DNA of 64,000 nt from Dipteronia dyeriana (taxonomy: Eukaryota > Streptophyta > Magnoliopsida > Sapindales > Sapindaceae), in NCBI GenBank assembly GCA_032871835.1, contig CM065298.1, forward strand, positions 99,385,891-99,449,890, written 5' to 3'. This document shows, in pieces, positions 1 through 10,622 of this stretch. A program made the translations under genes and the position numbers. A model generated the notes under the pieces. It was not told the origin of the DNA, ran no database searches, and saw only the letters and a list, made by a program, of their open reading frames with translations. Numbering within the stretch: the stretch's first letter is position 1; every line of letters begins with the position of its first letter.

Positions 1-795
1 GATTGGTAGGTTGCAATATGAGCTGGAGGTTGAGCGGAAAGCCTTGTCTATGGCTAGGTAAGAAAGGAAATAATTTTATCTGTGACAATAAATTATAAAC
101 TATTAGCATCAATAGGGTGGATGCACAGGGAATAGTATAAAATTTTGATATAAGTATAATCATACATACATTGACGCATGTAATTCATTTGCCAAAAAGG
201 AAGCAGAAGACAGTTGATTGCTAACTTACTCTAGTTACATGTTCATTACTTGTCATTTGTTATTAATCTTTACAACTATGTACTGGTCGTTTTTCCACTC
301 AGGGCTTGGGCAGAGCATGAGGCTAAAAGAGCAAGTGAGCAAGCAAAAGCCCTAGAGGAGGCAAGAGGTCGCTGGGAGAGGCACGGCATCAAAGTAGTTG
401 TTGATGACGACCTCCGCCAAGAGAGTACCGTGGGAGTCACCTGGCTTAATGCTAGTAAGCAACAGTATGTTGAAGGAACTGTTAACAGAGCCCAAAGCTT
501 GGTAGACAAGCTCAAAGTAATGGCTGAGGATGTTAGAGGGAAATCTAGAGCAATTATCGATCAGATCATCCAGAAGATACTCCTCTTCATTTCAGCTATA
601 AAAGGATGGGGTTCCAATGCTGGAACCAGGGCCGGAGAATTGAAAGATGCCACCATTCAAAAGACGAGGGAATCTGTAGAAGGGCTTCAGCAAAGCACAG
701 CCGAAATAAGATCAGCCTTAAAAGACAGTGTGAAGCGGGTAGCCGAAGACTGTAGAGAAGGGGTTGAGAAACTCACTCAAATATTCAAAACATGA
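1..795 (+). CDS. Partial gene, two 3'-terminal exons: S-layer-homology-type chloroplast protein (At5g23890/At5g52410-like)
   Basis: The gene starts outside the window. Exon 1-57 ends AG|GTAAG, the intron is 58-302 (ending CTCAG), and exon 303-795 rejoins inside an Arg codon and runs to TGA at 793-795. The joined tail reads ...KALSMARAWAEHEAKRA, then a charged helical stretch (EQAKALEEARGRWERHGI), then long amphipathic helices ending in CREGVEKLTQIF. From memory this matches the C-terminal part of plant plastid membrane proteins with S-layer-homology domains; those domains would lie upstream and are not visible. I infer plastid location from the family, not from sequence here. The exon phase, GT-AG borders and continuous protein argue for a live gene. 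An AATAAA-like signal at 970-975 probably marks the 3' end. The gene is convergent with the ribosomal gene that follows. Confidence 0.65.
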
Positions 796-1359
796 ACGCT
801 TCTTTTTCTTTCATTGTCTAATGCACCAATCAACTAGTTTTCTGTGGTAGTAGCTGAGAAAGTCAGCAGTGTAACTTGTATCTCATTATCTGTTGCTATG
901 TTTTTTTGCCGGTTGTAATTGATGGTCACCGGTAAAAATATTCTATAGACAGGAAATTTTGTCCCAAATAATAAAAAATAATCTAATGGGCAATTGATTG
1001 GATTTCTTACAAAATTGCAATATGAAATTTCGTTGGCTGATGCCTGATAGCGCTTTCTGTTAGTGCCATGTATCTTAACAAAAGGAAGCTTCTTTGACTT
1101 AAAAATTCATGCAAATTGTTGGGCATCAAGAGATTAACAAACCATAATTGAGAATAAAAGCAAATAACTCGAATTCCTGTCAAGTCTAATGAAAAATACA
1201 AAATTATAATGACATCGAAGTTCCGGTGGTTCCAATTTCTTGTCTTTAATTCAAAACAAACCAAGTTTGTGAGCATATTTTGACATCTTAAAAGAAAACA
1301 TGGCATATGCTAAACAAGCTCCTCTAACTACTGCACTTCTAGTTCTCCTCACCGAGACT
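796..1359. other. Convergent 3' UTRs and short spacer
   Basis: No coding signal is seen. The left part is the 3' UTR of the plus-strand gene, with AATAAA at 970-975. The right part should hold the 3' UTR of the minus-strand ribosomal gene whose stop is at 1360-1362. The two transcription units end within about 350-550 bp of each other. Confidence 0.5.
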
Positions 1360-2229
1360 TCAAGTAGCCTTCTTCTTCTCTCCACCTCCGGTAGCCCTGC
1401 AGGCAACAGTTGGTAAAAAGATGATTACAAATACAGTCAAAATAAATAAACCTAGAACTCTCGGATAAATGGATAATCAGTGTTTACATGCACGTAGTAA
1501 ATGCTGTATAAGCAATAATAGCATCTCACTGAAAATTACCTCATCTTGCGGAGAACATTAGACATCTCCTCACGCTTCTTCTTGGCCCTCTTGTGGGTGC
1601 CCAACTTTCTCTTAGCAACCTTTAGAGCTCTCTTGTCCTTGCCAACTTTGAGAAGCTCGGTGATCCTCCTCTCATAAGGTGCAAAACCAGCAACTTCTCT
1701 GATCACATTCCTCACAAAGTGGATCCTTTTGCTTGTTTTCTGTGTGACAAGAGAAATCGAGAATTTGAACACATCATAAGATAAGCATTTTCTTGGCTTC
1801 ATGAATCTGGAAGCAATCTCCCAAAATTTATAACTTGTTTCATATGCAAACTTAAAAATGAAATAAAACAAAATGGCACATTTTTAACATCTAAAGATTC
1901 AGGCATTCGATGGCCATTGGGAGCCAATATGTATTCTCTCTTTTTTTTTCAAGAAATAGTGAATATTCTAAGAGAAAAGAAGGAAGGATGCAACTTAGTG
2001 CCTAGATGGATGACAGAGACAAAAGGGGCAAATGTTAACCTATTGATGTACACATGTTGCAATATAAGAACCAAAAAATGCAATATGACAGCAAACTGTA
2101 TAAATTTCAAAGTACAAACTAACTTACTCCTTTGCGATCTGACGGACGTGGTGCCAACTCTTTCTTGGTCACGACATGACCTTTGTTTAAACCTACAAAG
2201 AGACCAGTATTCGGCTGTTTTGGAGCCAT
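1360..2229 (-). CDS. RPL36: 60S ribosomal protein L36 (eL36), three coding exons
   Basis: Structural protein of the cytosolic large ribosomal subunit. Coding exons on the minus strand are 2229-2128, 1739-1540 and 1396-1360. They total 339 nt, giving 112 residues plus TGA, the normal length for plant eL36. The first exon gives [18 protein letters not shown] and ends in DRKG before donor GTAAGTT. The second starts at KTSKR after CACAG, contains [20 protein letters not shown] and the basic stretch [16 protein letters not shown], and ends AG|GTAATT. The third gives [11 protein letters not shown]. All splice sites are GT-AG and the frame is unbroken, so the gene looks functional. The start is the first ATG after the 5'UTR intron and gives the conserved N-terminus. 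Only the first ATG-bounded exon plus a few leader bases precede the intron described separately. Confidence 0.96.
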
Positions 2230-2234
2230 CTCAC

Positions 2235-3136
2235 CTGTGCATCAACAATGCCAATACAATGTGTTAGCTATATGTCTATATCCATACACAATAAAGACAA
2301 AATCCCAACACCAAAATGCAGAACTTAACAACAATGTTTCCTAATAAAAATCTGCGTAGCTTGTAATTGTTAAGGTACCAAATTGTCAATCAAATGTATT
2401 TTAGCCCATATCAGTTCAAATGTTTGCTAAAATCAAAGATATCAAACCAGGATTACAATTACATTTTATCGCTCTCTGTTTTGTCAAATCCACTATCATA
2501 TCAATCAACTGGGCACGTATAAACAACCTCTACGACAACACATTCTGACATACTCATTACAATGTTGATTAAATTAACAACAAAACCGAAACAGGTTTCA
2601 AATATCTGATGCATAGACTCTTTGTTAATCGAACAAAAAAAAATAACAACAGATAATATTCCAACAAAGGCACACACAAAAACAGTTTATGAATCCATAA
2701 AAAATGAAAAAATAAAATAAAAAATAAAAACCCCACATAACAGAGCTAACTTCAGCTACAACCACCCATCAAACATATAACACTAACAGAAAAACCACAT
2801 CCAGACCATGCAAACCTAAAATCATCAGCATTTAAATAAACAAGCATAAAAAGAACTAAGAAAAAAGTTATAATCAAACAATTTTTTTTTTAAAAAACCC
2901 CAAAATCCAGGGCCCATAAGAAGCTGTTGAATTTATGTTAATTCAGTTTTCATTTTTTTTTTTACCAAAAAAACCAAGCCATCTTACTACATAGAATCTC
3001 AAAATCTTTTTCTTTTTTTCTTTTCTGGGGACCCAAACAGACATAGAAATCGTAGCAGCTATGAATCAACAAAATTGAAAGATACACAGAGACAGAGACA
3101 GAGACAGAGAGAGAAAGAGGGCGATTGTAAGTGTAC
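2235..3136 (-). other. 5'UTR (leader) intron of RPL36
   Basis: On the minus strand a leader exon ends CCAAAG|GTACAC at 3137/3136 and rejoins at GCACAG|GTGAG, 2235/2234, five bases before the ATG. The roughly 900-bp AT-rich intron with T-rich tracts is typical of plant ribosomal-protein genes, where leader introns often raise expression. That role is inferred from the family. Confidence 0.75.
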
Positions 3137-3185
3137 CTTTGGACGAGCCTGCGCTGCGAAGATCTGAAACGGGTTAGAGAGTGAG

Positions 3186-3373
3186 TTAGGGTTTTGGGTT
3201 TGTGGTGATTTTTATAACGAACCTGAGATGGGAAAATTGGAGAAGACTGAGGGTATAGTTGTATATTGAATGTTCAAAAATCGAAACGCACCGTTTAGTT
3301 GCCTACTCATCAATGGATCGGGTCTTGTTAGAAGCCCAATTTGATTTTTTTTGGGTCATGACAAATAGGCCCA
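3186..3373 (-). promoter_or_regulatory. RPL36 promoter: telo-box plus site II elements
   Basis: The minus strand carries AAACCCTAA (forward TTAGGGTTT, 3186-3194), a telo-box, in or close to the leader. Two site II-type TGGGCY motifs lie upstream at 3333-3338 (forward AGCCCA) and 3368-3373 (forward GGCCCA). Site II plus telo-box is the known promoter signature of plant translation-machinery genes, linked to TCP factors and growth-dependent expression. Presence is seen; function is inferred. Confidence 0.7.
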
Positions 3374-3926
3374 ATTACTCAATGTTGACCAAATTTGACT
3401 AGTAGAAAAGAAAATGTTTAGAAAATCAAATATAGGTATGTTAGAATTTAGATGCAACTACCAAATACAAATAAATATACCAACTACAATTTTTTTTAAA
3501 CACAAAAAATAAACAAGGTAGATAATTTTTGGGTTGGACCACATTATTTATTAAATCTAAATTATTTTTCAAGGGTTTATATATTAAAAAAAAGTGTTTT
3601 GAATTTTGTATTTATTGTATTGTGAATTGTTATTTTAAAAACTTTCTTCTATGTTTTTTTTAAAAAAAAGGATATATCAATTTTTTTGGTATTAAACATA
3701 AATGAAGAGTAATAATTTAAATATAATTTATACATCTATAATATATTACTATTTTGTTGAATGAAAGTACTGTCGTTAATTTTAAGATTATATCTTTATT
3801 TATAAGAAGGTAATATTTATTGTGAATTGCTTAGGATTGGCAATCTTTTTTTGTTACAAAATCACAATATTGTTATAATTAAATTAAAATAATAGATAAA
3901 GCAACAAATAAAATAATAAATAAAAT
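3374..3926. other. AT-rich intergenic DNA
   Basis: About 550 bp of A/T-rich sequence between the RPL36 promoter and the copia LTR, with homopolymer A and T runs. No coding or structured element is recognised. Confidence 0.6.
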
Positions 3927-3937
3927 TGATGCAAGAA

Positions 3938-3940
<3 letters not shown>

Positions 3941-3994
<54 letters not shown>
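3941..3994. repeat. (GA)27 microsatellite in the copia LTR
   Basis: Uninterrupted GA dinucleotide run. The same position in the other LTR (30341-30380) has a shorter run of 20 units, so the tract is part of the LTR and has changed length since insertion. Confidence 0.95.
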
Positions 3995-3996
<2 letters not shown>

Positions 3997-4364
3997 CATT
4001 CAGTTGAGATAGTATCGAGATTAAGTGTGTACAACTAGGGATGCACATTAATCCCCGGGGTTCCAATTCCCCACACCCCCATCCTCATTTGGGGGGGGGG
4101 GGGGGGGGGGGGGGAGATGGGGATGATTTTCGTCCCCAAATTAAAATGGGGATGGGGATGGGGATGAGGATGGGGATGGTACATTCAGTTGAGACAGTAT
4201 CGAGATTAAGTGTGTACAACTAGGGATGCACATTAATCCCCGGGGTTCCAATTCCCCACACCCCCATCCTCATTTGGGGGGGGGGGGGGAGGGGGGAGAT
4301 GGGGATGATTTTCATCCCCAAATTAAAATGGGGATGGGGATGGGGATGGGGATGGGGATGGGGA
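3995..4364. repeat. 185-bp tandem duplication spanning LTR and MITE end
   Basis: The segment starting TACATTCAGTTGAGA at 3995 recurs at 4180. Each copy holds copia LTR sequence, the 8-bp TGTACAAC, the MITE terminus TAGGGATGCAC (4036 and 4221), CCCCGGGGTTCC, a G run and GGGGAT repeats. The copies differ at a few bases and in G-run length. Confidence 0.85.
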
Positions 4365-4825
4365 TGGTGGGACCCCTCCCCATCCCTATTTTCCCATTTC
4401 CCCCACAATAAAATTGAAATGGGGATGGGGATGAAGATCCTCATTTCCCCATTCCCCCCAAAAGTATATAAATATAATTATAATTATAATATATATTTGA
4501 ATTATTTGAAACATTTTATGTTGAATTTGTAATGTATTTTTATTTTTTATTTGTAATGAAAGGTTTGTTTTTTTTTTAAATTTAATTTATAATTTTCAGT
4601 TAAATAGGAAAATGGAAAAATGAGGTACTGGGGATACGAGAAAACGGGGAAAATGGGGATGGGGGGACCTCCCCCCAAACATCCCCATCCCCATCCCCAT
4701 TTTCCCCAAATGGGGAAATGGGGGGGGGGGGGGTGATGGGGGAAGGGCCTAGGAAGTGGGGATGGGGATGGGGATGGGGATGGGGGGACCTATATCCATC
4801 CCCATTCCCCAAACGTGCATCCCTA
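4036..4825. mobile_element. hAT-type MITE with (GGGGAT)n interior
   Basis: Terminal inverted repeats are TAGGGATGCAC (4036-4046) and GTGCATCCCTA (4815-4825). They are flanked by an 8-bp target duplication, TGTACAAC (4028-4035 and 4826-4833). An 8-bp duplication with a TAGGGATG terminus is the hAT signature. The same site in the other copia LTR is uninterrupted (GTGTACAACAATTAC near 30424), so this is an empty-site comparison within one window. The interior is mostly GGGGAT/ATCCCC repeats and G runs (24 G at 4091-4114). There is no transposase. Apparent ORFs here are repeat artefacts. Confidence 0.88.
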
Positions 4826-4896
4826 TGTACAACAATTACAATACAATTGGTCTTTTAAATGTAAGTGAATATGGAGATTTTATTGTAACTCAACAC

Positions 4897-4931
<35 letters not shown>

Positions 4932-5052
4932 TATATGTATGGTTGTCTCCCACACAACATGGATGACTTATTTATAAATTGACATGTGTACTACATGTGT
5001 CATTTAAGTACCAATCCATTTGGGTGTATTGTGGAAAGCCACATTTACAACA

Positions 5053-6159
5053 CTCCTGCTTGAATTTCCACAATTTGTATTTCAATTTGCTAGGAAAAAT
5101 TCAATGAGATAAAAACATTAGTAAAAATGTATACAATGATCTTCTGGATCAAGTTATATTGAACATGTTCAGAACTGTCACATTAAAACCTTTCCGGTAA
5201 AACCCAGTGGGACAAAATCCGATAAAGGAAAAAGAGTATAGTATGTCCATTCAAATTTTGATCCCCCTGATTGAGCGCTCCCCTTGAATAAAACTTCAAT
5301 ATTAGTCATGTAATTTACATAGCTGACACATGCCAATTCCATATACTAGTTTCTCAAAAGTTGACCTAGACAATGTCTTGGTAAACAGATCTAAAAGATT
5401 ATCTGTAGACCGAATTTCTTTAATATCGATATATTGGTTCTATTGAAGTTCATGAGTATAGAAAAATTTAGGAGAAATATGTTTGGTTCTATCTCCTTTG
5501 ATATATCATTCTCTAACTTGAGCAATACAAGCCACATTATCTTCAAATATCGGTGTCGGTATTTCTATAGATAATGAGAATTCACATGTCTACCTTAGCC
5601 AAATACATTCTTGACTTGTTTCATGAAGTGCAAGGATCTCCGAATGATTGGAGGATGTAGCAACAATAGTTTGCTTTGTGGAGCGCCAGGAGATTGTTGT
5701 GTCATTATATGTAAAAACATATCCCATTTGTGAACGAGCTCTATGGGGATCAGATAAATATCTAACATCAGCATAATCAAGTAAACCTGAAAAATTGTTA
5801 GATTTCAAATAGAATAATCCTAAATCTTTTGTTCCACGAAGGTAATGAAAAAGATGGTTAATCCCATTCCAATGCCTTCAAGTTGGTGCTGAACTGAATA
5901 TAGCAATCAAATTTACTAAAAATGCAATGTCTGATCTAGTACATTGAGTCAGATATAACAAGACACCAATTGTATTAAGATATGATACTTTAGGATCAAG
6001 TATCTTTTCACCATCTTCAAGTGGTCGGAATAGATCTTTCTTAGGATCAAGAGTTCTAACAACCATAAGAGTACTCAATGGATGAGCATTATCCGTATGG
6101 AATCTTTTCAGAATCTTTTCAATATATGTTGATTGATGGATAAGTATTCCATTTGATTT
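5053..6159 (-). pseudogene. Copia pol 3' part: end of RT and RNase H (degenerate)
   Basis: Minus-strand frames give the copia RNase H region. They include YADVRYLSDPHRARSQM and SWRSTKQTIVATSSNHSEIL (about 5595-5790) and, just before, KVSYLNTIGVLLYLTQCTRSDIAF (about 5900-6000), the conserved tail of copia RT. Frames are interrupted by stops. The coding sequence continues at 17844-18228 once the gypsy guest is removed. The stretch 5053-5590 is the end of pol plus a short untranslated part with a PPT-like motif next to the LTR. Confidence 0.85.
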
Positions 6160-6164
6160 ATGTT

Positions 6165-6987
6165 TGTTATATGTATATTTTTACCGAATGTACACATCAC
6201 TGACAAGGTGGATAATCCCTTAAATATTGCCAGAGACATCCAAGTAGGCATCTAGAAAATGCCCTCCAAAACAACACTAAGAGATGAAAATCCGAGTAAG
6301 TGTGAACATGAGTATTCGGCAAGCCATGACTTGCTCGGGACCAAGTGACGTCATGTTCTACTCGGAACAAATATGAAGAAACCCGAATAAAGAAGTCCAG
6401 TACATAACTCGCGTATGAACAAAGAGCCATACTAAAATACGTAAAGATATTCATGTCGAAAAGAATTCCTAGAAGAATAAAATATCAAACAGGAAAAAGG
6501 TTTCAGATCAGACAACAACTTTATTTCTTCAAGAAGACTGCGCATTTATAAGGAAAAAAAATTCTAAATGGACTACATCACCAGAGTCTCATTCGCTCTC
6601 CATACCATCTCCGAAATAGGAAAGAAGAGAAAGACTACTCCAACAAGTAACCAATCATAATTAAATACAAATCCTTCCATCACTTGTACAACAAGGATTA
6701 GGGTTCTATACATATATAAATAGACTCATAATCTCACTAAAAGAAAGAGAGAATCACAAACGGAGAGAAAAAAAAGAGTTCAATTATTGTAATTCTTTAG
6801 TCCAAATAGTGGATTTTGGCTCGGTTGTTTGCTCAACCACTCGTGGACGTTTCTCCGATCACCGGAGTTTTACCACGTAAACTCGTGTCTAACTAGCTTT
6901 AAATTGCATTCCATTTATCTCTCTTTGACAGGTCAATTAAATTCAATCTTGTTGACTTTCTCACCCATTGAGAAATCGACGTCAACA
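6165..6987 (+). repeat. Gypsy copy 1, 5' LTR
   Basis: 823 bp, TG...CA, beginning TGTTATATGTATATTTTTACC and ending CGACGTCAACA. It contains ACCCGA/ACTCGG-rich motifs and a TATATAAATAGACTCATAATC segment (about 6712-6733) that looks like a core promoter. A small minus-strand ORF here is noncoding LTR sequence. Confidence 0.9.
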
Positions 6988-6990
6988 AAT

Positions 6991-7007
6991 TGGCACTAGA
7001 AGGAGGG
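6991..7007 (+). other. Primer-binding site, tRNA-Asn type
   Basis: TGGCACTAGAAGGAGGG lies three bases after the LTR. It differs by one base from TGGCGCTAGAAGGAGGG in gypsy copy 2, which as I recall is complementary to the 3' end of plant tRNA-Asn (…CCTCCTTCTAGCG-CCA). Confidence 0.65.
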
Positions 7008-7035
7008 GATTGAACCTCCGATTTGATTAAAAGTA

Positions 7036-8933
7036 ATGGCTGGAAGTGGAAGCAGAAACAGTTCTGGGGATGTCCAAAAATCTCTAGATAATGTTCATAT
7101 AGGCGGTAGTTCACGAGATCTTGCCACGACCACCAAGAACCAACCAACATCTCTGACGGGGATCCAATAAATCCCTCCGACCAGTGAAGACTTGACACGA
7201 CGCTTCCGTGAAGCACTACAACCAGCTGTTAGCGGACGCGACAAGAGATAGGGTTGATCTATTAGCTGCAGAAAAAATGCAACCTCTTAATTCCCCACTT
7301 ACAAGGCTTCATTCGGTTATAGTTGGGCCAGACCAGATGCACAAGAAGCTGGTAGGAACTCTGTTCCAATCAATCAAGCTGGGCACACAATCAGGATAAA
7401 GGACGTGAAACACCCAAAGAGGAACGACCACGCCAAAGGCAGAGCCATGGTCAGATGGCCCATGATAGACACCACAAGCATGACCGGCACAGGGATCAGT
7501 CGTCATCATCAGAAGATAGTGATCGGCACCATCACAAGAGTCGTCATAGAACCATATGCCTGCAAGGATCGACCCATGAGACTCGGCAACGAAGTGAAGA
7601 GAAGCTGGAAACAGGCATAACAATCACTCGACGATTTAACCATCATGGAGAACCGGTGAGAGACAGAGATGTTATGACTCAGAGCCTGAACCGAGAAGTC
7701 GAAAACAACAGGCGTCAAATGGATGCGCTGGTTAGGCGATATGGGTATAATGACTTATCTGACGATGATTCCGATAGTCCATTCACTAGGGACATCCTAC
7801 GAACCTCATTCCTAGAAAGGTTCAAGATGCCCCACGTAGAACAATTCAAGAAGGATACAGATCCAAAAGAACACGTCAGACGGTATAAAAGCGTTATGGC
7901 TCAGTATGCCCACAACGACCCTTTACTATGTCTCAACTTTCCACAGACTATGAGAGACACATGTTCAAGATGGTTAGGAAGGTTGCCCCTGGCAAGCATC
8001 AGAAGTTTCGGTGAATTAAGCAGAAGTTTCTCAAGACAAATTATGGGCAATGTACACAGGAAAAAATCAGTGGTTTACCTTTCTCAGTTGAAATAAGGGA
8101 AAGATGAGTTGTTGAAAAAATACCTGGGTAGATTCGGCCAGACGGTCTTAGAAATCGATAGTTCAAATGATGAAGCAATAATTGCTGCATTCATAAACAA
8201 TTTACAGAATGGACGACTATATTTTGACTTAAGAAGGGCCTGTCTAACTAGATGTGCAGACATAATGGACATGGCCGGAGGATATGCACTAGCCGAAGAA
8301 GAGGAGTTAGCCACGGGAGGGTGCTACATGCATGGAGGGAGACCCGAACAAAAAGATTTCGAGTCAAAGGTACATAACCACAAAGGAAAACAAAAAGGAA
8401 ACAACAAAGAAAGAAGCAAGGATGGGGGAAACGGACGTAATGCTGACCAGACCACGGAGAAATTATAAGGAAAATACACAAACTACATCCCTCTTCGGAA
8501 AAAGCAAGAGGAAATCCTGGTCATATTATAAGAAAAAAATATGGTTAATGAGTCACGCCGACAATCTCAGTTTGCTCGACGCGATACAACAAAGTACTGC
8601 AGATTCCACAAGGAAACCGATCATGAGATTTCCAAATGTTATCAGCTTAGAGACTACATAGAGACCCTCATTCGGGAATGACACCTGCAAGGTATAATCT
8701 TGAAAATAGATGAAAGGTCAGAGACGAAGAAAGAGACCAGGGCTGATCATAGTTTCGGTCGGAACCAAAGGGCCAATCCCGATGCCAATGAATTAATACA
8801 AACAATCTTTGGAGGACCATCAACTAGAAGAAGTAACTGGGAGCAAACTCAGGAAATCAGAGAAGCGGAGGAGGCAAGGCAGAACTTTGATGTCAACTCC
8901 GTCGAACCAGACCCGAAAAGGGTAAAAGAATGA
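7036..8933 (+). pseudogene. Gypsy copy 1 gag (frameshifted)
   Basis: Starts at ATG 7036 (MAGSGSRNSSGD). After several frame breaks it gives the capsid region VENNRRQMDALVRRYG, SPFTRDILRTSF, LERFKMPHVEQFKKDTDPK and RSFSRQIMGNVHRKKS (to about 8094), then LKKYLGRFGQTVLEI...RGGYALAEEEEL-like sequence (8109-8470). A degenerate zinc knuckle KYCRFHKETDHEISKC is near 8592-8640, followed by a linker ending VEPDPKRVKE at 8933. Frame changes and in-frame stops are numerous. Copy 2 has the same domain order, which confirms the reading. Confidence 0.8.
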
Positions 8934-9683
8934 TGAGATCCAATAATATTCACAAAGGATGACTAACATGGGGTCGATGTTCGACCAAATGACACCCTTG
9001 TCATAAGTGCCTGAATTGGAGACAGGGAAGTCAGGAGAATTTTAATAGACGATGGTAGTTCAGTTGATATTCTCAATGTAGCTGTCTACGATAAACTCAG
9101 GTTAGACCGAAAGGATTTAAAATCTTTTTATACCCCATTCAAAAGATTCGGGGGAGTTGAGGTTAGGCCTCTTGGGACGGCAAAGTTGCCCGTAAAAATC
9201 GGAGTAGCACCTTGTCAGAGAACATTGTTGCTCGATTTTGTAGTGGTACATCTAGACAATTGGCCTTATAACGCGCTGTTAGGTCGGCCATTCTTGAATA
9301 AAACTAAGGCAGTAACAGCTACTTATGCTCTGATGATCAAATTCCCAACCGAATGGGGGTAGGAATAGTCAAGGGGTCCCAGGAGATGGTCAGAAGAGCT
9401 AATCTCTCGGTTTACAAAGATAGAAACAACAACGAACATGTGTTCACCATCACACGATCAGATCACATCGAGCAAGATTCACTGTTGTTTGAGTTTGATC
9501 CGAGGGAAGAGCCAAAAGTGTCTAAAAGTGTCTAAAAGTGAACCAATAGAGGAAATAGTCTTAAAGGAAGACGAACTGGATAAGAAGATCAAAATCGGGG
9601 CCAGTTTAGAAGGAAAGGTTAAGTAAAACCTTATTGATCTACTCAGAGAATATAAAGACGTATTCACTTGGAGTCATGAAGAC
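8934..9683 (+). pseudogene. Gypsy copy 1 protease region
   Basis: In a frame without an early ATG the plus strand reads RRILIDDGSSVDILNVAVYD (about 9030-9090). This contains the retropepsin active-site motif DDGSS at 9048-9062, then LDNWPYNALLGRPFLNKTKA (about 9250-9310), the conserved second protease motif region (ALLGRPFL). A stop follows GTEWG near 9361. The spacer to RT (9362-9683) keeps acidic linker sequence such as LKEDELDKKIKIGASLEGKVK. Confidence 0.8.
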
Positions 9684-10622
9684 ATGGTAGAGATAGATGC
9701 CCGAATAATATCACATCATCTTGCAGTGGACCCAAATGCAAAACCAGTAATACAAAAAAGAAGATCTTTTAACCTCGAAAGAAGTCAGGCGATCAAGCAA
9801 GAAGTGAGGAAGTTACTTGCTATAGGATCGATCAGAAAGATCAACTACCCTCAGTGGGTAGCCAATGCGGTCCTTGTCAAGAAGAAAAATGGTTAGTGGA
9901 GAATGTGCGTAAACTTTATGGATCTGAATAAAGTCTGCCCAAAAGACAGTTTTCCACTGCCTAGGATAGACCAATTGGTTGATGCCACGTTAGTCCACAA
10001 ATTGCTCAGTTTCATGGACGCCTACTCAAGGTATAAGAAAATCCGGATGAATAAAGCTGATGAGGAAAAAACGACATTCACAATCGACCAGGGCTTATAC
10101 TGTTATACAGTAATGCCTTTTGGGCTAAAGAATGCATGAGCAACATACCAAAGACTGGTCAACAGAATCTTCGCACGTTAAATAGGAAGAAACATGGAAG
10201 TTTACATAGATGACATGTTGACCAAGAGTATCTCGGCAGACAGACATGCTTCAGACCTGCGGGAAACGTTCGATGTCTCGAGGAGATATCAAATGAAACT
10301 GAATCCGATCAAGTGCCTATTTGGAGTTCTTTCAGGAAGGTTCCTGGGTTTCCAAGTTCACTAGAGGGGAATCGAAGTAAACCCTGAAAATATCCAAGCC
10401 CTACAAAAAATAACCTCACCAAGGACGCTAAAAGAAGTGCAACGCTTAACAGGATGCTTAACTTCCTTGGGTAGATTTATTTCAAAGGCCACGGACAAAT
10501 GTGCTCCATTTTTTAAAGTAATTAAAAAAGGGAAAGGACTCGAATAGAACGAAGAATGCGAGCATGCGTTCCTAAAAATCAAAGAGTACATATGGCAAGC
10601 TCCCATCCTTTCGAAACCGAAA
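9684..10622 (+). pseudogene. Gypsy copy 1 reverse transcriptase
   Basis: RT domain in one frame broken by several TAG/TGA stops. It reads AKPVIQKRRSF, NYPQWVANAVLVKKKNG, then stop, CVNFMDLNKVCPKDSFPLP, FMDAYS, QGLYCYTVMPFGLKNA, then stop, MEVYIDDMLTKS with the catalytic YIDD box at about 10201-10215, FLGFQVH, then stop, and LTGCLTSLGRF. The normal aspartates of FMDAYS and YIDD are present. Stops at about 9895, 10138, 10180, 10363 and 10546 prevent a full protein. Confidence 0.85.

Larger units (their letters stand above)
3927..5052 (-). repeat. Copia 3' LTR (left copy), enlarged by a MITE
   Basis: Begins TGATGCAAG and ends CATTTACAACA on the plus strand; on the minus strand this is a TG...CA LTR. 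It is about 1.1 kb because of the inserted hAT-type MITE (4036-4825) and an associated duplication. Without them it is close in size to the roughly 300-bp right copy. It also has AT microsatellite tracts around 4894-4936. Confidence 0.8.

Noticed and set aside
1917..2267. Plus-strand ORF of 116 codons
   Set aside because: Antisense to RPL36 exon 1 and intron; codon content follows the opposite gene.
4041..4812. Overlapping ORFs rich in GMGMGM or HPHPHP on both strands
   Set aside because: They are translations of GGGGAT/ATCCCC simple repeats inside a MITE; no domain or start context.
6197..6454. Minus-strand ORF, with a twin at 17119-17307
   Set aside because: Sits within the gypsy LTRs, no start or domain support; a by-product of LTR sequence.
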